A DNA stretch of 64,000 nucleotides from Hyphococcus sp. GTDB taxonomy: Bacteria; Pseudomonadota; Alphaproteobacteria; Caulobacterales; Parvularculaceae. The notes beneath the pieces are model-generated. The model saw only the letters and a list, made by a program, of their open reading frames with translations, was not told where the DNA came from and ran no database searches. Below, one piece after another: positions 8,893 to 18,611 of the stretch (position 1 is its first letter; each line of letters begins with the position of its first letter). The stretch spans positions 1-64,000 of the forward strand of contig JANQON010000016.1 of NCBI GenBank assembly GCA_028289605.1. Reading direction: 5' to 3'. A program made the position numbers and the translations under genes.

Positions 8893-9837
8893 TCACCCGA
8901 CCGGGGCAAAATAGCGCTCATTGAGCGCATTGGCGAGGCCGATTATCTCCTGCTGGATTGCATCAATGTAACGATGCAGGGTGCGTCCGGCCAGTCGCTT
9001 CGGCGGCGACTCGAGGCGCGCCTTGAGCGCCTGGGCGGCGGCGTTAACCCCCGGACCGGGCTTGGCGTCAAAGTCCCGCTCCAAACGCTCAAGTTGATAG
9101 ACCGCCGTTGATGCGGCGTTGGCCACGGACAGCGGCAGGTGAGGATCGCCCAGAATGAAGCGCGCCGCGTCCGCCGCGTCGGCGTTGAAGGAATGGCGCC
9201 GCTGGAACGCGTGATACCCCGCCGCAGACCGCAAGAGCGTGTTCCACCATGCGACGTCCGGCGGCGCGGCGGCGTCGTCATCGTCGCGGTCGAATCGGAA
9301 GTACTTGATATCGATCAGGCGCGTCGTCTGATCGGCGCGCTCCAGCGCGGCGCCGAGCTGGTTAAAGCGCCATACCTCATCTCGAAAGCAGGTCGATTCC
9401 ATGACGCCGCGATGACGATAGCAGCCGTCGCGCAGTTGCAGGCAGATGTCGCTTAACTTCGACAAGGCGAATCGGCGTTTCTGCAGCGTTATGAGGTCGT
9501 CATTGAAAACGGAAATTTCGCGCCACGCTTCGGTGCTGATCAGATGGCGCAAGATGCGCGCATTTTCTTTCGCCATAAATGCTGCAAACGCGGCGGAATT
9601 CGGATTGGCTTTGTCAGTGAGGTAGAACCGCGCAACATTGAGCGCCGTCATGGATTTGCCGCGGTCCGAAAACGATTCATGGTCCGCGAACACCGACAAG
9701 ATCGGGGCCCAGGCCTCATCGCTTTCCTGATCTGCGGCGAACGCTTCGGTGACCCATAAAAGCCGCGACAGGCTTTCCACGCGCTCCATGTAGCGGCCGA
9801 GCCAGAAAGCGTTTTCAGCGAAGCGGGCGAGCAGCAT
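8893..9837 (-). CDS. alpha-E domain-containing protein (DUF403)
   Basis: A 314-residue all-helical protein beginning MLLARFAENAFWLGRYMERV, the standard start of the alpha-E family. The ATG at 9837 overlaps the upstream gene's TGA as TGATG, so translation is probably coupled. The longer frame to 9942 would lie inside the upstream gene. Alpha-E proteins accompany ATP-grasp and transglutaminase proteins and are thought to act in peptide synthesis or modification. No catalytic residues can be assigned. Confidence 0.9.
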   Translation of the reverse strand: MLLARFAENAFWLGRYMERVESLSRLLWVTEAFAADQESDEAWAPILSVFADHESFSDRGKSMTALNVARFYLTDKANPNSAAFAAFMAKENARILRHLISTEAWREISVFNDDLITLQKRRFALSKLSDICLQLRDGCYRHRGVMESTCFRDEVWRFNQLGAALERADQTTRLIDIKYFRFDRDDDDAAAPPDVAWWNTLLRSAAGYHAFQRRHSFNADAADAARFILGDPHLPLSVANAASTAVYQLERLERDFDAKPGPGVNAAAQALKARLESPPKRLAGRTLHRYIDAIQQEIIGLANALNERYFAPVG

Positions 9838-11291
9838 CAGCGCATGACCCACGTATCTTTCGATCCGCCGCCCTGACTGGAATTGACAATAATGGACCCT
9901 TCTCTCATCGCAACGCGGGTCAACCCGCCCGGCAACACCCATATGTCAGCGCCGGTCAGCACGAACGGACGCAGATCAACATGTCTCGGCTTCACCCCTT
10001 TCGGCGTTAACGTGGGGCATACGGAAAGATTGATCATCGGCTGAGCGATATAGTTCTTGGGGTCCTTTTTCACCGCTTTGCGGATGGCGCTGAGTTCGGC
10101 CTTGCTCGCTTTCGGCCCAACCACAATGCCGTAACCGCCGGATTCGCTGACGGGTTTGACGACAAGGTCCTTGAGATTATCGAGGACGTATGCAAGGTCG
10201 TCCGCCTCCCGGCAAATATAGGTTTTCACGTTGTCGAGGATCGCTTCCTCGCCAAGGTAATACTCAATGATCCGAGGCATATAGGCGTAAACGGCCTTGT
10301 CATCGGCGACGCCGGCGCCGATTGCGTTCGCGATAGAGACCTTTCCTGCTTTCAACGAGCGCAATAAGCCCGGCACCCCAAGCATGGAGTCTTTTCGGAA
10401 GGCTTCCGGATCCAGAAAGTCATCGTCAATTCGACGATAGATCGTGTGCACCCGTTCAAGGCCCGATATGGTCTTCATGAACACGCGGTCGTCGTCATCG
10501 ACAAACAGGTCTCGGCCTTCGACCAGGGCGACGCCCATTTCCCGGGCGAGAAACACATGCTCGAAATAAGCGGAGTTGAAGACGCCGGGCGTTAAAAGAA
10601 CGATATTCGGGTTTTGCACGCGGGGCGGCGCCGTTTCGATCAGTTTGCCGCGCAATCGCTTTCCGTAGTCTGAGACAGCCTGAATCTTGACCCCTTCCAT
10701 CAGATCGGGAAAGGAGCGCATCATCAAATGCCGGTTTTCGATGACATACGAAACGCCGGACGGCGATCGGCAATTGTCTTCGAGCACGAGGAACGCGCCG
10801 TTTTCGTCGCGGATTAAGTCGACGCCGGCGATATGGGTATAGGTCCCCTGAGGGAGCTTGACCCCCATCATTTCTTCCCGGAAATGCTTGTTCTGAAGGA
10901 CCAGATCACGCGGCACCACGCCGTCCTTCAGAATCTTTTGTTTGCCGTAGACGTCGCCGAGGAAAGCATTCAGAGCCGCTACGCGTTGCTTGCAGCCCGC
11001 TTCCAGCGATTTCCAGTCCGCGGCGGAAATCTGTCGGGGGAGGGGGTCAAACGGCAGGATTCTGTCTATCGCGCCGGCGTCGGAATAGACCGTAAAGGTG
11101 ATCCCAAGATTCTTGAGTTCGCGTTCCGCGGCCTTGTTGCGCTGATTGAGCGTTCGCAGATTGTAGCGCGAGAGTCGTTTTGTTAGCGGATTGTTCCTTC
11201 CGCCAACCGACTTACCGCCAACCGACTTGCTTGTCGTTTCGCAGAAATCCCGTCCGGCGTCATAGTCTTTGAAAAGGTCTTTCGCTGGCAT
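9837..11291 (-). CDS. circularly permuted type 2 ATP-grasp protein
   Basis: An ATP-grasp ligase-like protein of 484 residues from ATG 11291. A TTG at 11309 would add six residues. Family landmarks include FDPLPRQISAADW, the NAFLGDVYG block, the DLIRDENGAFLVLEDNCRSP block and VKPVSESGGYGIVVGP, the likely ATP-binding loop. It also has the C-terminal RPFVLTG and GGLTRVA segments. ATP-grasp enzymes activate a carboxylate for amide formation. It is first gene of a three-gene operon with alpha-E and transglutaminase genes. Near the N-terminus KSVGG is duplicated by a 15-bp tandem repeat. Confidence 0.9.
   Translation of the reverse strand: MPAKDLFKDYDAGRDFCETTSKSVGGKSVGGRNNPLTKRLSRYNLRTLNQRNKAAERELKNLGITFTVYSDAGAIDRILPFDPLPRQISAADWKSLEAGCKQRVAALNAFLGDVYGKQKILKDGVVPRDLVLQNKHFREEMMGVKLPQGTYTHIAGVDLIRDENGAFLVLEDNCRSPSGVSYVIENRHLMMRSFPDLMEGVKIQAVSDYGKRLRGKLIETAPPRVQNPNIVLLTPGVFNSAYFEHVFLAREMGVALVEGRDLFVDDDDRVFMKTISGLERVHTIYRRIDDDFLDPEAFRKDSMLGVPGLLRSLKAGKVSIANAIGAGVADDKAVYAYMPRIIEYYLGEEAILDNVKTYICREADDLAYVLDNLKDLVVKPVSESGGYGIVVGPKASKAELSAIRKAVKKDPKNYIAQPMINLSVCPTLTPKGVKPRHVDLRPFVLTGADIWVLPGGLTRVAMREGSIIVNSSQGGGSKDTWVMR
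11200..11229. repeat. 15-bp tandem duplication inside ATP-grasp gene
   Basis: Two adjacent 15-bp copies (CCGCCAACCGACTT plus A or G) encode KSVGG twice near residue 27 of the ATP-grasp protein. It is in frame, and the region looks disordered, so it is probably harmless slippage. Confidence 0.8.
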
Positions 11292-11485
11292 GAAGCGCGA
11301 GCGTAACAAACGATGCTGAAGAGTTCAACAATGATTCAATGTCATCAGTATACGATTTTTATCGACCGATCTGCGTATCGAGATCCGAACGACGCAGGAT
11401 ATGCTCGAGCTTCCAATCCCGGCACCATTTGTGGTAATTCTGCCCGGGAGGGGGCGCTTGCCCCGCAATCAAACCGGAGCCGTCC

Positions 11486-13240
11486 ATGAAATCCGTTGTC
11501 GCCGCCGCATTTGCGGCCCTTTTCGCCGTCGCTTCGGCGTTTGCCGACCCCGGCGACGATCTCGATGCGCTGTTCGCCGACTATTGGCAAAACGAGATGA
11601 AGGAAAACCCCTTCTCCGCCACCCATGCAGGCGTTTTTGAATACAATGACCAGGCGCGGTCCGTGGCGCCTGAAGACCAGGCCCGCCGCATGTCCAGCGC
11701 CGAAAAATTCATGACGAGATTGAGTGAGATTGACCGCGAGGCGCTTTCCGAAAGCGACCGGGTGAATGCAGATTTATTGAAGTTTATCCTCAAGCACCGA
11801 ATTGCGCTCGGTGAATTTCGCAGTTACCGCGCGCCGTTCCTGGCGGATACGGGATTTCACACAGCCATCGGCACCGTGGTCGGCGCAACCCCGTTCCGAA
11901 CCGAAAAAGACTACGAGGACTATGTGAAGCGTCTTGCCGCGCTTCCCGAATACATTGACCAGAACATCGCCAACATGCGTACAGGGCTGGCGGAAGGATT
12001 TACGCAGCCCAAGGAGATCATTCCGCTCATCATTCCTTCTTTCGAGGCGCTGGTCACAGATAGCGCACAGGCGCACAGGCTCTACACGCCGTTCGAGGCG
12101 ATACCTGACTCAATCTCCAAACGGCGCCGCGACTCGCTGCGTAAAGACGGCGAGGCGGTTCTTGAAGAGGCGGTCATCCCGGCTTTTGCGCGCCTGGCGA
12201 CATTTATGAAAGAGGACTATTTGACGAACGCTCGCGAAACCCTCGGGATCAGCGAGGTTCCCGACGGCGAAGCGTACTACGCGGCGCTCGTGCGTTTTTT
12301 TACAACTCTAGATGACGCGACGCCCGACGAAATTCACGAGATCGGCCTCAAAGAAGTCGCCCGCATCCGCAAGGAAATGAACCAGGTCATCAAAGACGCC
12401 GACTTTGACGGAACATTCGATGAGTTTCTGGAGTTTCTGCGTACGGATCGTCAATTCTATGCGAGAACGCCCCAGGAAATGCTGGATCGCGCCGCGTGGA
12501 TTTCGAAAGATATCGACGGACGGCTGCCCGCCTTCTTCGGCAAAATGCCGCGTCAGCCCTACTCGGTGGAGCCGGTGCCGGACGATATTGCGCCGAACTA
12601 CACCAATGCGCGCTATGTGGGCGCGCCTCTCGGCGGCGGGCGAGGCGGACAGTTTTGGGTAAATACCTACAAGATCGAAATTCGCCCGATGTATCAACTC
12701 GTCGCCATGGCGCTGCATGAAGCGGTGCCAGGCCATCACATGCAGATCGCGCTCTCGAAAGAAATCGAAAACGTACCGGATTTTCGGAAAGGCTTTTATC
12801 CGCATGCGTATGGCGAGGGATGGGGGCTCTATTCCGAAAAACTGGGCGTGGAAATGGGCGTATACAGGACGCCGTATGATCACTTCGGTCGGTTGACGTG
12901 GGAAATGTGGCGCGCCTGTCGGCTGGTTATCGATACCGGCATTCACTCTAAAGGATGGACGCGCCAACAGGCGATGGATTATCTCGCTGGCAACACCGCC
13001 TTGTCGCTTCATAACGTTCAAACGGAAGTTGACCGGTATATAGCATGGCCGGGTCAGGCTCTCGCCTACAAAATGGGCGAGCTGACCATTTGGGAGCTTC
13101 GGGCCAAAGCGGAAAAAGAGCTCGGCGATGATTTCGACATACGCGCTTTTCACGATGCGGTGCTGACCGAAGGCGGGTTGCCGCTAGATATGTTGCGTGT
13201 GCAAATCGACAACTATATCGCCGAGGCGAAAGACTCGTAG
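11486..13240 (+). CDS. DUF885 family putative metallopeptidase, exported
   Basis: The 584-residue protein starts with a signal peptide (cleavage near AFA/DPG) and is DUF885 throughout. A gluzincin-like active site is visible: HEAVPGHH at 411-418 as the zinc-binding helix and EGWGLY at 444-449 supplying the downstream glutamate. Members are annotated as DUF885 or M2/M3-like carboxypeptidases; substrate specificity here is unknown. It heads a run with the cupin and GNAT genes, which follow within 10 bp and with overlap. Confidence 0.9.
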   Translation: MKSVVAAAFAALFAVASAFADPGDDLDALFADYWQNEMKENPFSATHAGVFEYNDQARSVAPEDQARRMSSAEKFMTRLSEIDREALSESDRVNADLLKFILKHRIALGEFRSYRAPFLADTGFHTAIGTVVGATPFRTEKDYEDYVKRLAALPEYIDQNIANMRTGLAEGFTQPKEIIPLIIPSFEALVTDSAQAHRLYTPFEAIPDSISKRRRDSLRKDGEAVLEEAVIPAFARLATFMKEDYLTNARETLGISEVPDGEAYYAALVRFFTTLDDATPDEIHEIGLKEVARIRKEMNQVIKDADFDGTFDEFLEFLRTDRQFYARTPQEMLDRAAWISKDIDGRLPAFFGKMPRQPYSVEPVPDDIAPNYTNARYVGAPLGGGRGGQFWVNTYKIEIRPMYQLVAMALHEAVPGHHMQIALSKEIENVPDFRKGFYPHAYGEGWGLYSEKLGVEMGVYRTPYDHFGRLTWEMWRACRLVIDTGIHSKGWTRQQAMDYLAGNTALSLHNVQTEVDRYIAWPGQALAYKMGELTIWELRAKAEKELGDDFDIRAFHDAVLTEGGLPLDMLRVQIDNYIAEAKDS

Positions 13241-13247
13241 GAGCAAT

Positions 13248-13682
13248 ATGTCGAGCAAGAACGGCAAATCCAAAATCGCGGCCGGCGTCATCGCCGGTTT
13301 TATCGGCGGCTGCGCGGTCGGCGCCGTCTCTCAGGAGGGATCGGGCTTTTTGCCGGAGCGGCCGCCCGGTTCAAACGAGATTCTGCGAGCGGACCTTGAA
13401 TCAGCGGACGGCGTGGAAGTGATCATCTCCGATGTCGTCATTCCCCCGAATGCCGGCGTGCCCAAGCACTATCATCCCGGCGAGGAGTTCGTTTATGTGA
13501 TCGCCGGATCGGCCGTTCATGTAGAAGACGGGCGTGCGGATCAGGAAATTGCGGCAGGCGATGCGTTTGTCATTCGCAAGGAGAAGCCCCATGCGCCGCG
13601 CGCGGGGGACGCCGGCGCCCGCGCCATTGTATTTCGGGTCCATCAGTCGGGCGAACCTGAACGCATTTTGCTAGCGGAGTGA
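13248..13682 (+). CDS. cupin-domain protein with N-terminal membrane segment
   Basis: A 144-residue protein starting at the ATG after TAGGAG, seven bases downstream of the DUF885 stop. Residues 8-25 are a glycine-rich hydrophobic segment (GVIAGFIGGCAVGAVS), probably an uncleaved signal or anchor. The cupin barrel follows, with motif 1 PKHYHPGEEFVYVIAG and a motif 2 region GDAFVIRKEKPHAPRAG. The motif 1 histidines and glutamate could hold a metal. Its function is not determined. The GTGA overlap with the next gene indicates coupling. Confidence 0.85.
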   Translation: MSSKNGKSKIAAGVIAGFIGGCAVGAVSQEGSGFLPERPPGSNEILRADLESADGVEVIISDVVIPPNAGVPKHYHPGEEFVYVIAGSAVHVEDGRADQEIAAGDAFVIRKEKPHAPRAGDAGARAIVFRVHQSGEPERILLAE

Positions 13683-14209
13683 TTGGCGCCGACAATATTC
13701 CGATCGTTGAGACCAACCGGCTACTTCTGCGCGGTCATCGCCTGGACGATTTTCCGGCAATCTTTGAGATGTGGCGGGATCCGACGGTGACCAGGTTCAT
13801 CGGCGGCCAGCCGCGATCGGAAGAAGACTGCTGGTCGAAGTTTTTAAGAGCGGCCGGGTTCTGGACCCATCTGGGATATGGCTACTGGATCGCCGAAGAA
13901 AAAGCGACGGGGTCAGTAGTTGGAGAACTCGGTTTCGGAGAATTCAAGCGCGACTTGTCTCCGTCGATCCGCGGCGAGCCGGAGGCGGGTTGGGCGCTGG
14001 CCGCGCCCTTCCACGGAAAAGGGTACGCCAGCGAGGGGGTGGAGGCGATCGTGAAGTGGGGAGACGCAAAAGGTTTTGGCGCGAGGATGTCCTGCATCAT
14101 CGATACGGAAAACAAAGCGTCGATCCGCGTAGCCGAAAAATGCGGCTTCTCAGAAACGGCGCGCACGACCTATCATGGCGCGCCGACCATCATATTTCAC
14201 CGCGATTAG
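13679..14209 (+). CDS. GNAT family N-acetyltransferase (RimJ/RimL type)
   Basis: A 176-residue acetyltransferase starting at GTG inside GTGA, overlapping the cupin stop. It begins IVETNRLLLRGHRLDDFPAI, typical of RimJ/RimL-like enzymes. The acetyl-CoA-binding motif region includes WALAAPFHGKGYASEGVEAI, followed by NKASIRVAEKCGFSETART. The substrate could be a protein N-terminus, an antibiotic or a small amine. Its 3' end overlaps the convergent sulfotransferase gene by four bases. Confidence 0.9.
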   Translation: MIGADNIPIVETNRLLLRGHRLDDFPAIFEMWRDPTVTRFIGGQPRSEEDCWSKFLRAAGFWTHLGYGYWIAEEKATGSVVGELGFGEFKRDLSPSIRGEPEAGWALAAPFHGKGYASEGVEAIVKWGDAKGFGARMSCIIDTENKASIRVAEKCGFSETARTTYHGAPTIIFHRD

Positions 14210-14937
14210 GCGTGCGTCAGGTTAGACGGCTGCGCATCAACGACGGCGGCCGGCGGCTCTCCCGCTTTGGCGGGATCAACCGAGTAACCGAAATTCTCAA
14301 AGTCATCCCTGTAAAACTGGACAAATGAATCAGCTTTATTTTTGTAAAGATCACTGTAATCCGGCATTGGCCCGGCGCCGACATTGACCTTTGGAAACCT
14401 CTTGCGGGGCGGCAGGTCCAGGAATTGAAAGAGGGCTGCTGCGTCCTCGTTCATCCGTTCAAATCTTCCTACAAAGTCGGCTGAGATCCTGCCGTCTTTC
14501 ACATAGCGGAGAAAAGCGGACTGGCTCGCCCATTTCTCGTCAATCATCAGGTCCAGCGCGTTCAGAAATGAGGATTTTGTAAATCTATCATGATACGGAT
14601 GATCGCCGCGACGACAAATGTGGCGATATAAGCTGTAGGCGCGCGAAAATGGATTCCGGACAAAACACACTTTGCGCATCGCCTCGACCGTGTCGCGACC
14701 GAGAGACCGATCAATCTGCCCTAGTTGCGTATGGGCGCTAAAACCAGTCACTTTTTCAATGAAGGCGTCGCCGCCCAGGAAGACTGTCATTGCGCGGCGC
14801 ACTACAGGAGTTGAGCGGGCGGCGTATAGAATCCGTTCTTCTGGTCGCGCAAACGGCGCGAGCGCCTGGGTAAGCGACGTTCCGGCCGTTTTCGGAATGT
14901 GAATAAAAATGAAATTATGCTTCCAGGATATGAGCAT
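14206..14937 (-). CDS. sulfotransferase family 2 protein
   Basis: A 243-residue PAPS-dependent sulfotransferase-like protein. The 5'-phosphosulfate loop is PKTAGTS at 15-21, and the 3'-phosphate motif is RNPFSRAYS at 94-102. The family transfers sulfate to carbohydrate or lipid hydroxyls. The start codon overlaps the stop of the upstream acyl-CoA synthetase-like gene as TGATG, so the two are translated as a unit. This pairing, next to squalene-hopene cyclase, hints at a modified lipid as substrate, but that is inference from position only. Confidence 0.88.
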   Translation of the reverse strand: MLISWKHNFIFIHIPKTAGTSLTQALAPFARPEERILYAARSTPVVRRAMTVFLGGDAFIEKVTGFSAHTQLGQIDRSLGRDTVEAMRKVCFVRNPFSRAYSLYRHICRRGDHPYHDRFTKSSFLNALDLMIDEKWASQSAFLRYVKDGRISADFVGRFERMNEDAAALFQFLDLPPRKRFPKVNVGAGPMPDYSDLYKNKADSFVQFYRDDFENFGYSVDPAKAGEPPAAVVDAQPSNLTHA

Positions 14938-16448
14938 CAGTCGCCTCCCTGGTAGCTTTTGGAAAACTGTTCACGCAGTTTCTGTTTTTGGACTTTTCCC
15001 ATTGCGTTGCGAGGAAGCGCGTTCACCCAATAAATCTTGCGGGGCCGTTTGAACTTGGCGAGCCGCTGTAGGGCTTGGTCGACAATCACTGGTTCCAAGG
15101 GATCGGTCTCAGCGACGAGCACGGCGACGACGCCTTCGCCCATGTCGGGATGAGGCGCGCCGACAACGGCCGACTCGGCCACGCCGGGAATGGCGTCGAG
15201 CACGGCTTCGACTTCCTTGGGATAGACATTATAGCCTCCGGCGATAATGAGATCCTTGGCGCGACCCGACAGGGCGAGCCGTCCGGTCTCATCGATGCGG
15301 CCCACGTCGCCGGTGACAAACCATCCGTCGCGAAACTCCGCCGCGGTTTTTTCGGGCATGCGCCAGTACCCTTTGAAAAGACTGTCGCCCTGTATTTCCA
15401 AACCGCCCACAGCGTTCGGCGGAAGGCAGGCGCCGTGATCGTCGGTGATGCGCAAGGCGACCCCGGGAAGCGCAAAACCGACGGTGCCCGCGACGCGGTC
15501 GCCCTCGACCGGGTTTGACGCGATCATGCCCGCCTCCGACATGCCGTAGCGTTCGAGAATTTGCTGACCGGTCCGTTCTTCGAACGCGTTGAACGTTTCT
15601 TCGGACAGCGGCGCTGAACCGGAAATGAAGAGCCGCACGCCTTCGGTTTCCTTCCTGTCGAAACCGCCGTCCGCCAGCAATCGGGTATAGAATGTAGGCA
15701 CGCCCATCAAAACGGTTGCGCGGGCAAGCGCTTTGCGGACTTCGCCGACGTGGAACTTCGGCAGAAACAATATCTCGCATGCTGACAGCATTGCGGTGTG
15801 GAGCGCGACAAAGAGGCCATGGATATGAAAAATCGGCAGCGCGTGCAGCAACACGTCCTTTTTCGAGAATCGCCAGAGCTCGTTTAGCGCAAGCGCGTTG
15901 GCGGCGAGGGCCCCATGGCTTAGCATGGCGCCCTTTGAACGTCCTGTCGTTCCGGACGTGTACAAAATAACAGCGATATCGTCGCTGTGACGAGGCTGAA
16001 TATCGCGCATCGGTTCGGCGCCGTCTGCTGCTTCGGACAACGATGCGTCGACGCCGAGCGTATAGACCATTTTCACGTCGGCGCCGCTCGTCAGCCGCGT
16101 TAAACGGGTCTCGCGATCTGAGTCGCAGACGAGTATCGACGGGCTTGCGTCTCCGAGGAAGTATTCGACTTCATCGTCCGTATAGGCAGTATTGAGCGGA
16201 ACATAAACGAGACCTGCGCGTATGGCGCCGAGATAGGCGGCGACGGTTTCTGTCGATTTCTCCGCCTGGACGAGTATCCGGTCGCCGGGCTGGGCGCCGG
16301 CGTCGAGAAAAACGCCGGCCATCTGTCCGGCGCGCGCGTCCATGTCGCCATAGGTCAGGCTCGATCCGTCCGGCAGGGTTAGCATCGGCGCGCCCAACCG
16401 GGAGGCCATGCGGCGGCGCAGCGTGTCGTAAAAGTTGCCCGAATCCAT
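14937..16448 (-). CDS. AMP-forming acyl-CoA synthetase, malonyl-CoA synthetase-like
   Basis: The 503-residue ANL-superfamily enzyme has the P-loop YTSGTTGRSKG at about 163-173, HIHGLFVALH, FISGSAPL, ERYGMSE, the hinge region TGDVGRID and the C-terminal lysine loop LPRNAMGKVQK. The HIHGLF block and overall pattern resemble malonyl-CoA (MatB-type) synthetases, but a different short acid cannot be excluded. The first ATG is 16448; a TTG at 16484 could extend it by 12 residues. It is divergent from shc across 117 bp and coupled to the sulfotransferase. Confidence 0.88.
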   Translation of the reverse strand: MDSGNFYDTLRRRMASRLGAPMLTLPDGSSLTYGDMDARAGQMAGVFLDAGAQPGDRILVQAEKSTETVAAYLGAIRAGLVYVPLNTAYTDDEVEYFLGDASPSILVCDSDRETRLTRLTSGADVKMVYTLGVDASLSEAADGAEPMRDIQPRHSDDIAVILYTSGTTGRSKGAMLSHGALAANALALNELWRFSKKDVLLHALPIFHIHGLFVALHTAMLSACEILFLPKFHVGEVRKALARATVLMGVPTFYTRLLADGGFDRKETEGVRLFISGSAPLSEETFNAFEERTGQQILERYGMSEAGMIASNPVEGDRVAGTVGFALPGVALRITDDHGACLPPNAVGGLEIQGDSLFKGYWRMPEKTAAEFRDGWFVTGDVGRIDETGRLALSGRAKDLIIAGGYNVYPKEVEAVLDAIPGVAESAVVGAPHPDMGEGVVAVLVAETDPLEPVIVDQALQRLAKFKRPRKIYWVNALPRNAMGKVQKQKLREQFSKSYQGGD

Positions 16449-16565
16449 ATTGCTGGATGAACATGGATTTTGCCCATTTTTCAAGCCGCGTGTTGCCGCC
16501 CGCGCTCTAGCGCGAAAGGCCGCCCCGCGTTATGACGCGGCGAGGAGCCTCACGAGCCAGGTCGG

Positions 16566-18611
16566 ATGCTTGACGAAAAAACCCAGAGCGCTGCGCCGGC
16601 GCGGTCCAATTTCGGCGCGCAGCTGACGGCTGCCATCGACAGCGCAGCAGAATGGATCGCAGCGCGGCAGAAACCCGAGGGGTTCTGGGTTGGGCGACTT
16701 GAATCCAACGCCTGTATGGAAGCCCAGTGGATTTTGTTCCTGTGGTTCATGGGGATGGAAGACTCGCCGCTGCGCCCGCGTCTCGCGCAATCGCTGCGCG
16801 ACACCCAGCGTGACGATGGGTCGTGGGAGATCTATCACAATGCGCCGGCGGGCGACATCAATACGACCGTCGAAGCGTACGCGGCGCTGCGCTCATGCGG
16901 GATCTCCAAAGATGACCCGGCGCTTGAAAAAGCGCATGCGTGGATCATGTCCAGGGGCGGGTTGAAGAACATTCGCGTATTCACGCGATATTGGCTGGCG
17001 TTGATCGGTGAGTATCCCTGGAAGAAAACGCCGAACATTCCGCCGGAAGTCATCTTCTTTCCGAACTGGTTTCCGTTCTCGATCTATAATTTCGCCCAAT
17101 GGGCGCGTGCGACGCTGATGCCGATTGCGGTGCTGTCGGCGCGGCGGCCGTCGCGGCCCTTGGCGCCGTCAAACCGGCTGGACGAATTGTTCCCTGAGGG
17201 CCGGGAACGTTTTGACTACGCCTACCCCGAAAAACCGGGCGCCGATTTTTGGGACGGTTTTTTCAAAGCCGCCGACCGGGTGCTGCATGCTTTGCAAACC
17301 TACGGCGAATGGACCGGCTTTTCGCTGGCCCGCAAGACGGCGATCAAGACGGCGTTGGAATGGATCATTAAACGCCAGGACAATGACGGCGTTTGGGGAG
17401 GTATTCAGCCGCCATGGATATACTCGCTGATGGCGCTCCACAATGAAGGCTATGCGCTCGATCACGCCGTTCTGGAGAAAGGGGTCGGCGCCCTTGATGA
17501 TCCGCGCTGGCGGGTTGATGTCGGGGACGCCACATGGATCCAGGCGTCGGTAAGCCCGGTTTGGGATACGGTGCTGACGTTGCTCGCCTTTGACGACGCA
17601 GGGCTCGACGAACGCTATGAACTGGAAATCGAAAAAGCGGTCGGATGGGTGCTTGACCAGCAGGTGCTGCGCAAAGGCGACTGGAGCGAAAAACTCCCCG
17701 ATGTGGAGCCTGGCGGTTGGGCGTTCGAGTATAAAAACGGATATTATCCGGATACAGATGACACGGCCGTCGCGTTGATTGTTCTCGCCAAGTACAAGAA
17801 TGATCCGAAATGGCGCGAGCGCGGCGTTGAAACCGCGATCGAGCGCGGCGTCAACTGGTTGTTCGCCATGCAGTGCAAAAACGGCGGTTGGGGCGCCTTC
17901 GACAAAGACAACGACAAGACATATCTCACGAAGATTCCATTTTGCGACTTCGGAGAAGCGCTCGATCCGCCCTCGGTGGATGTCACCGCCCACATTGTGG
18001 AGGCGCTCGGCAAGCTCGGCTATTCGAAACATCACCCTAATATTGCGCGCGCCATAGACTACCTCAAAGCGGAGCAAGAGGCTGACGGCGCGTGGTTCGG
18101 CCGATGGGGAGTCAACTACATCTATGGAACCGGCGCTGTCTTGCCGGCGCTCGAAGCCATCGGCGAGGACATGGATCAGCCATATCTTCGCAAGGCGTCC
18201 GACTGGCTGATCCTGCATCAGAACGAAGACGGCGGCTGGGGAGAATCGTGCGCGTCCTATATGGATCCCGACCAGATGGGCAAAGGCGCCTCGACCGCGT
18301 CACAAACCGCCTGGGCGCTGATGGCGCTCGCCGCCGCCGGCCGCGCCGACGACGAAGCGGCGATCGCCGACGGGGTTCAGTTTCTCATCGATCGCCAGAA
18401 CGCGGGGACTTGGGAAGAGCCGGAATATACGGGAACGGGCTTTCCCGGTTACGGTGTCGGCGCGACAATCAAGCTCGGCGATCCACTGCTGGCCGAACAG
18501 CTGAAGCAGGGCCCTGAGCTCTCCCGTGCTTTCATGATCAACTACAATCTCTATCGCCACTATTTCCCGATCATGGCGATGGCGCGCGTCAGAAAGCTGA
18601 TGGCGTCCTAA
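16566..18611 (+). CDS. shc: squalene-hopene cyclase
   Basis: The 681-residue membrane-associated terpene cyclase converts squalene to hopene/hopanol. The protonating acid motif DTDD is at 396-399 in YYPDTDDTAVAL. Several QW repeats are present (RDTQRDDGSWE, KRQDNDGVWGG, MQCKNGGWGAFD, LHQNEDGGWGE), as is the WIQASVSPVWDT block. The C-terminus FMINYNLYRHYFPIMAMARV is also typical. Hopanoids stiffen membranes in bacteria. No other hopanoid genes (hpnC, D, E, H) are adjacent, which is less common. Its 3' end overlaps the small convergent gene by four bases. Confidence 0.96.
   Translation: MLDEKTQSAAPARSNFGAQLTAAIDSAAEWIAARQKPEGFWVGRLESNACMEAQWILFLWFMGMEDSPLRPRLAQSLRDTQRDDGSWEIYHNAPAGDINTTVEAYAALRSCGISKDDPALEKAHAWIMSRGGLKNIRVFTRYWLALIGEYPWKKTPNIPPEVIFFPNWFPFSIYNFAQWARATLMPIAVLSARRPSRPLAPSNRLDELFPEGRERFDYAYPEKPGADFWDGFFKAADRVLHALQTYGEWTGFSLARKTAIKTALEWIIKRQDNDGVWGGIQPPWIYSLMALHNEGYALDHAVLEKGVGALDDPRWRVDVGDATWIQASVSPVWDTVLTLLAFDDAGLDERYELEIEKAVGWVLDQQVLRKGDWSEKLPDVEPGGWAFEYKNGYYPDTDDTAVALIVLAKYKNDPKWRERGVETAIERGVNWLFAMQCKNGGWGAFDKDNDKTYLTKIPFCDFGEALDPPSVDVTAHIVEALGKLGYSKHHPNIARAIDYLKAEQEADGAWFGRWGVNYIYGTGAVLPALEAIGEDMDQPYLRKASDWLILHQNEDGGWGESCASYMDPDQMGKGASTASQTAWALMALAAAGRADDEAAIADGVQFLIDRQNAGTWEEPEYTGTGFPGYGVGATIKLGDPLLAEQLKQGPELSRAFMINYNLYRHYFPIMAMARVRKLMAS

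Noticed and set aside
16449-16484. TTG start for the acyl-CoA synthetase-like gene
   Set aside because: The extra 12 residues are low-complexity and the ATG at 16448 is adequate, although neither has a strong ribosome site.
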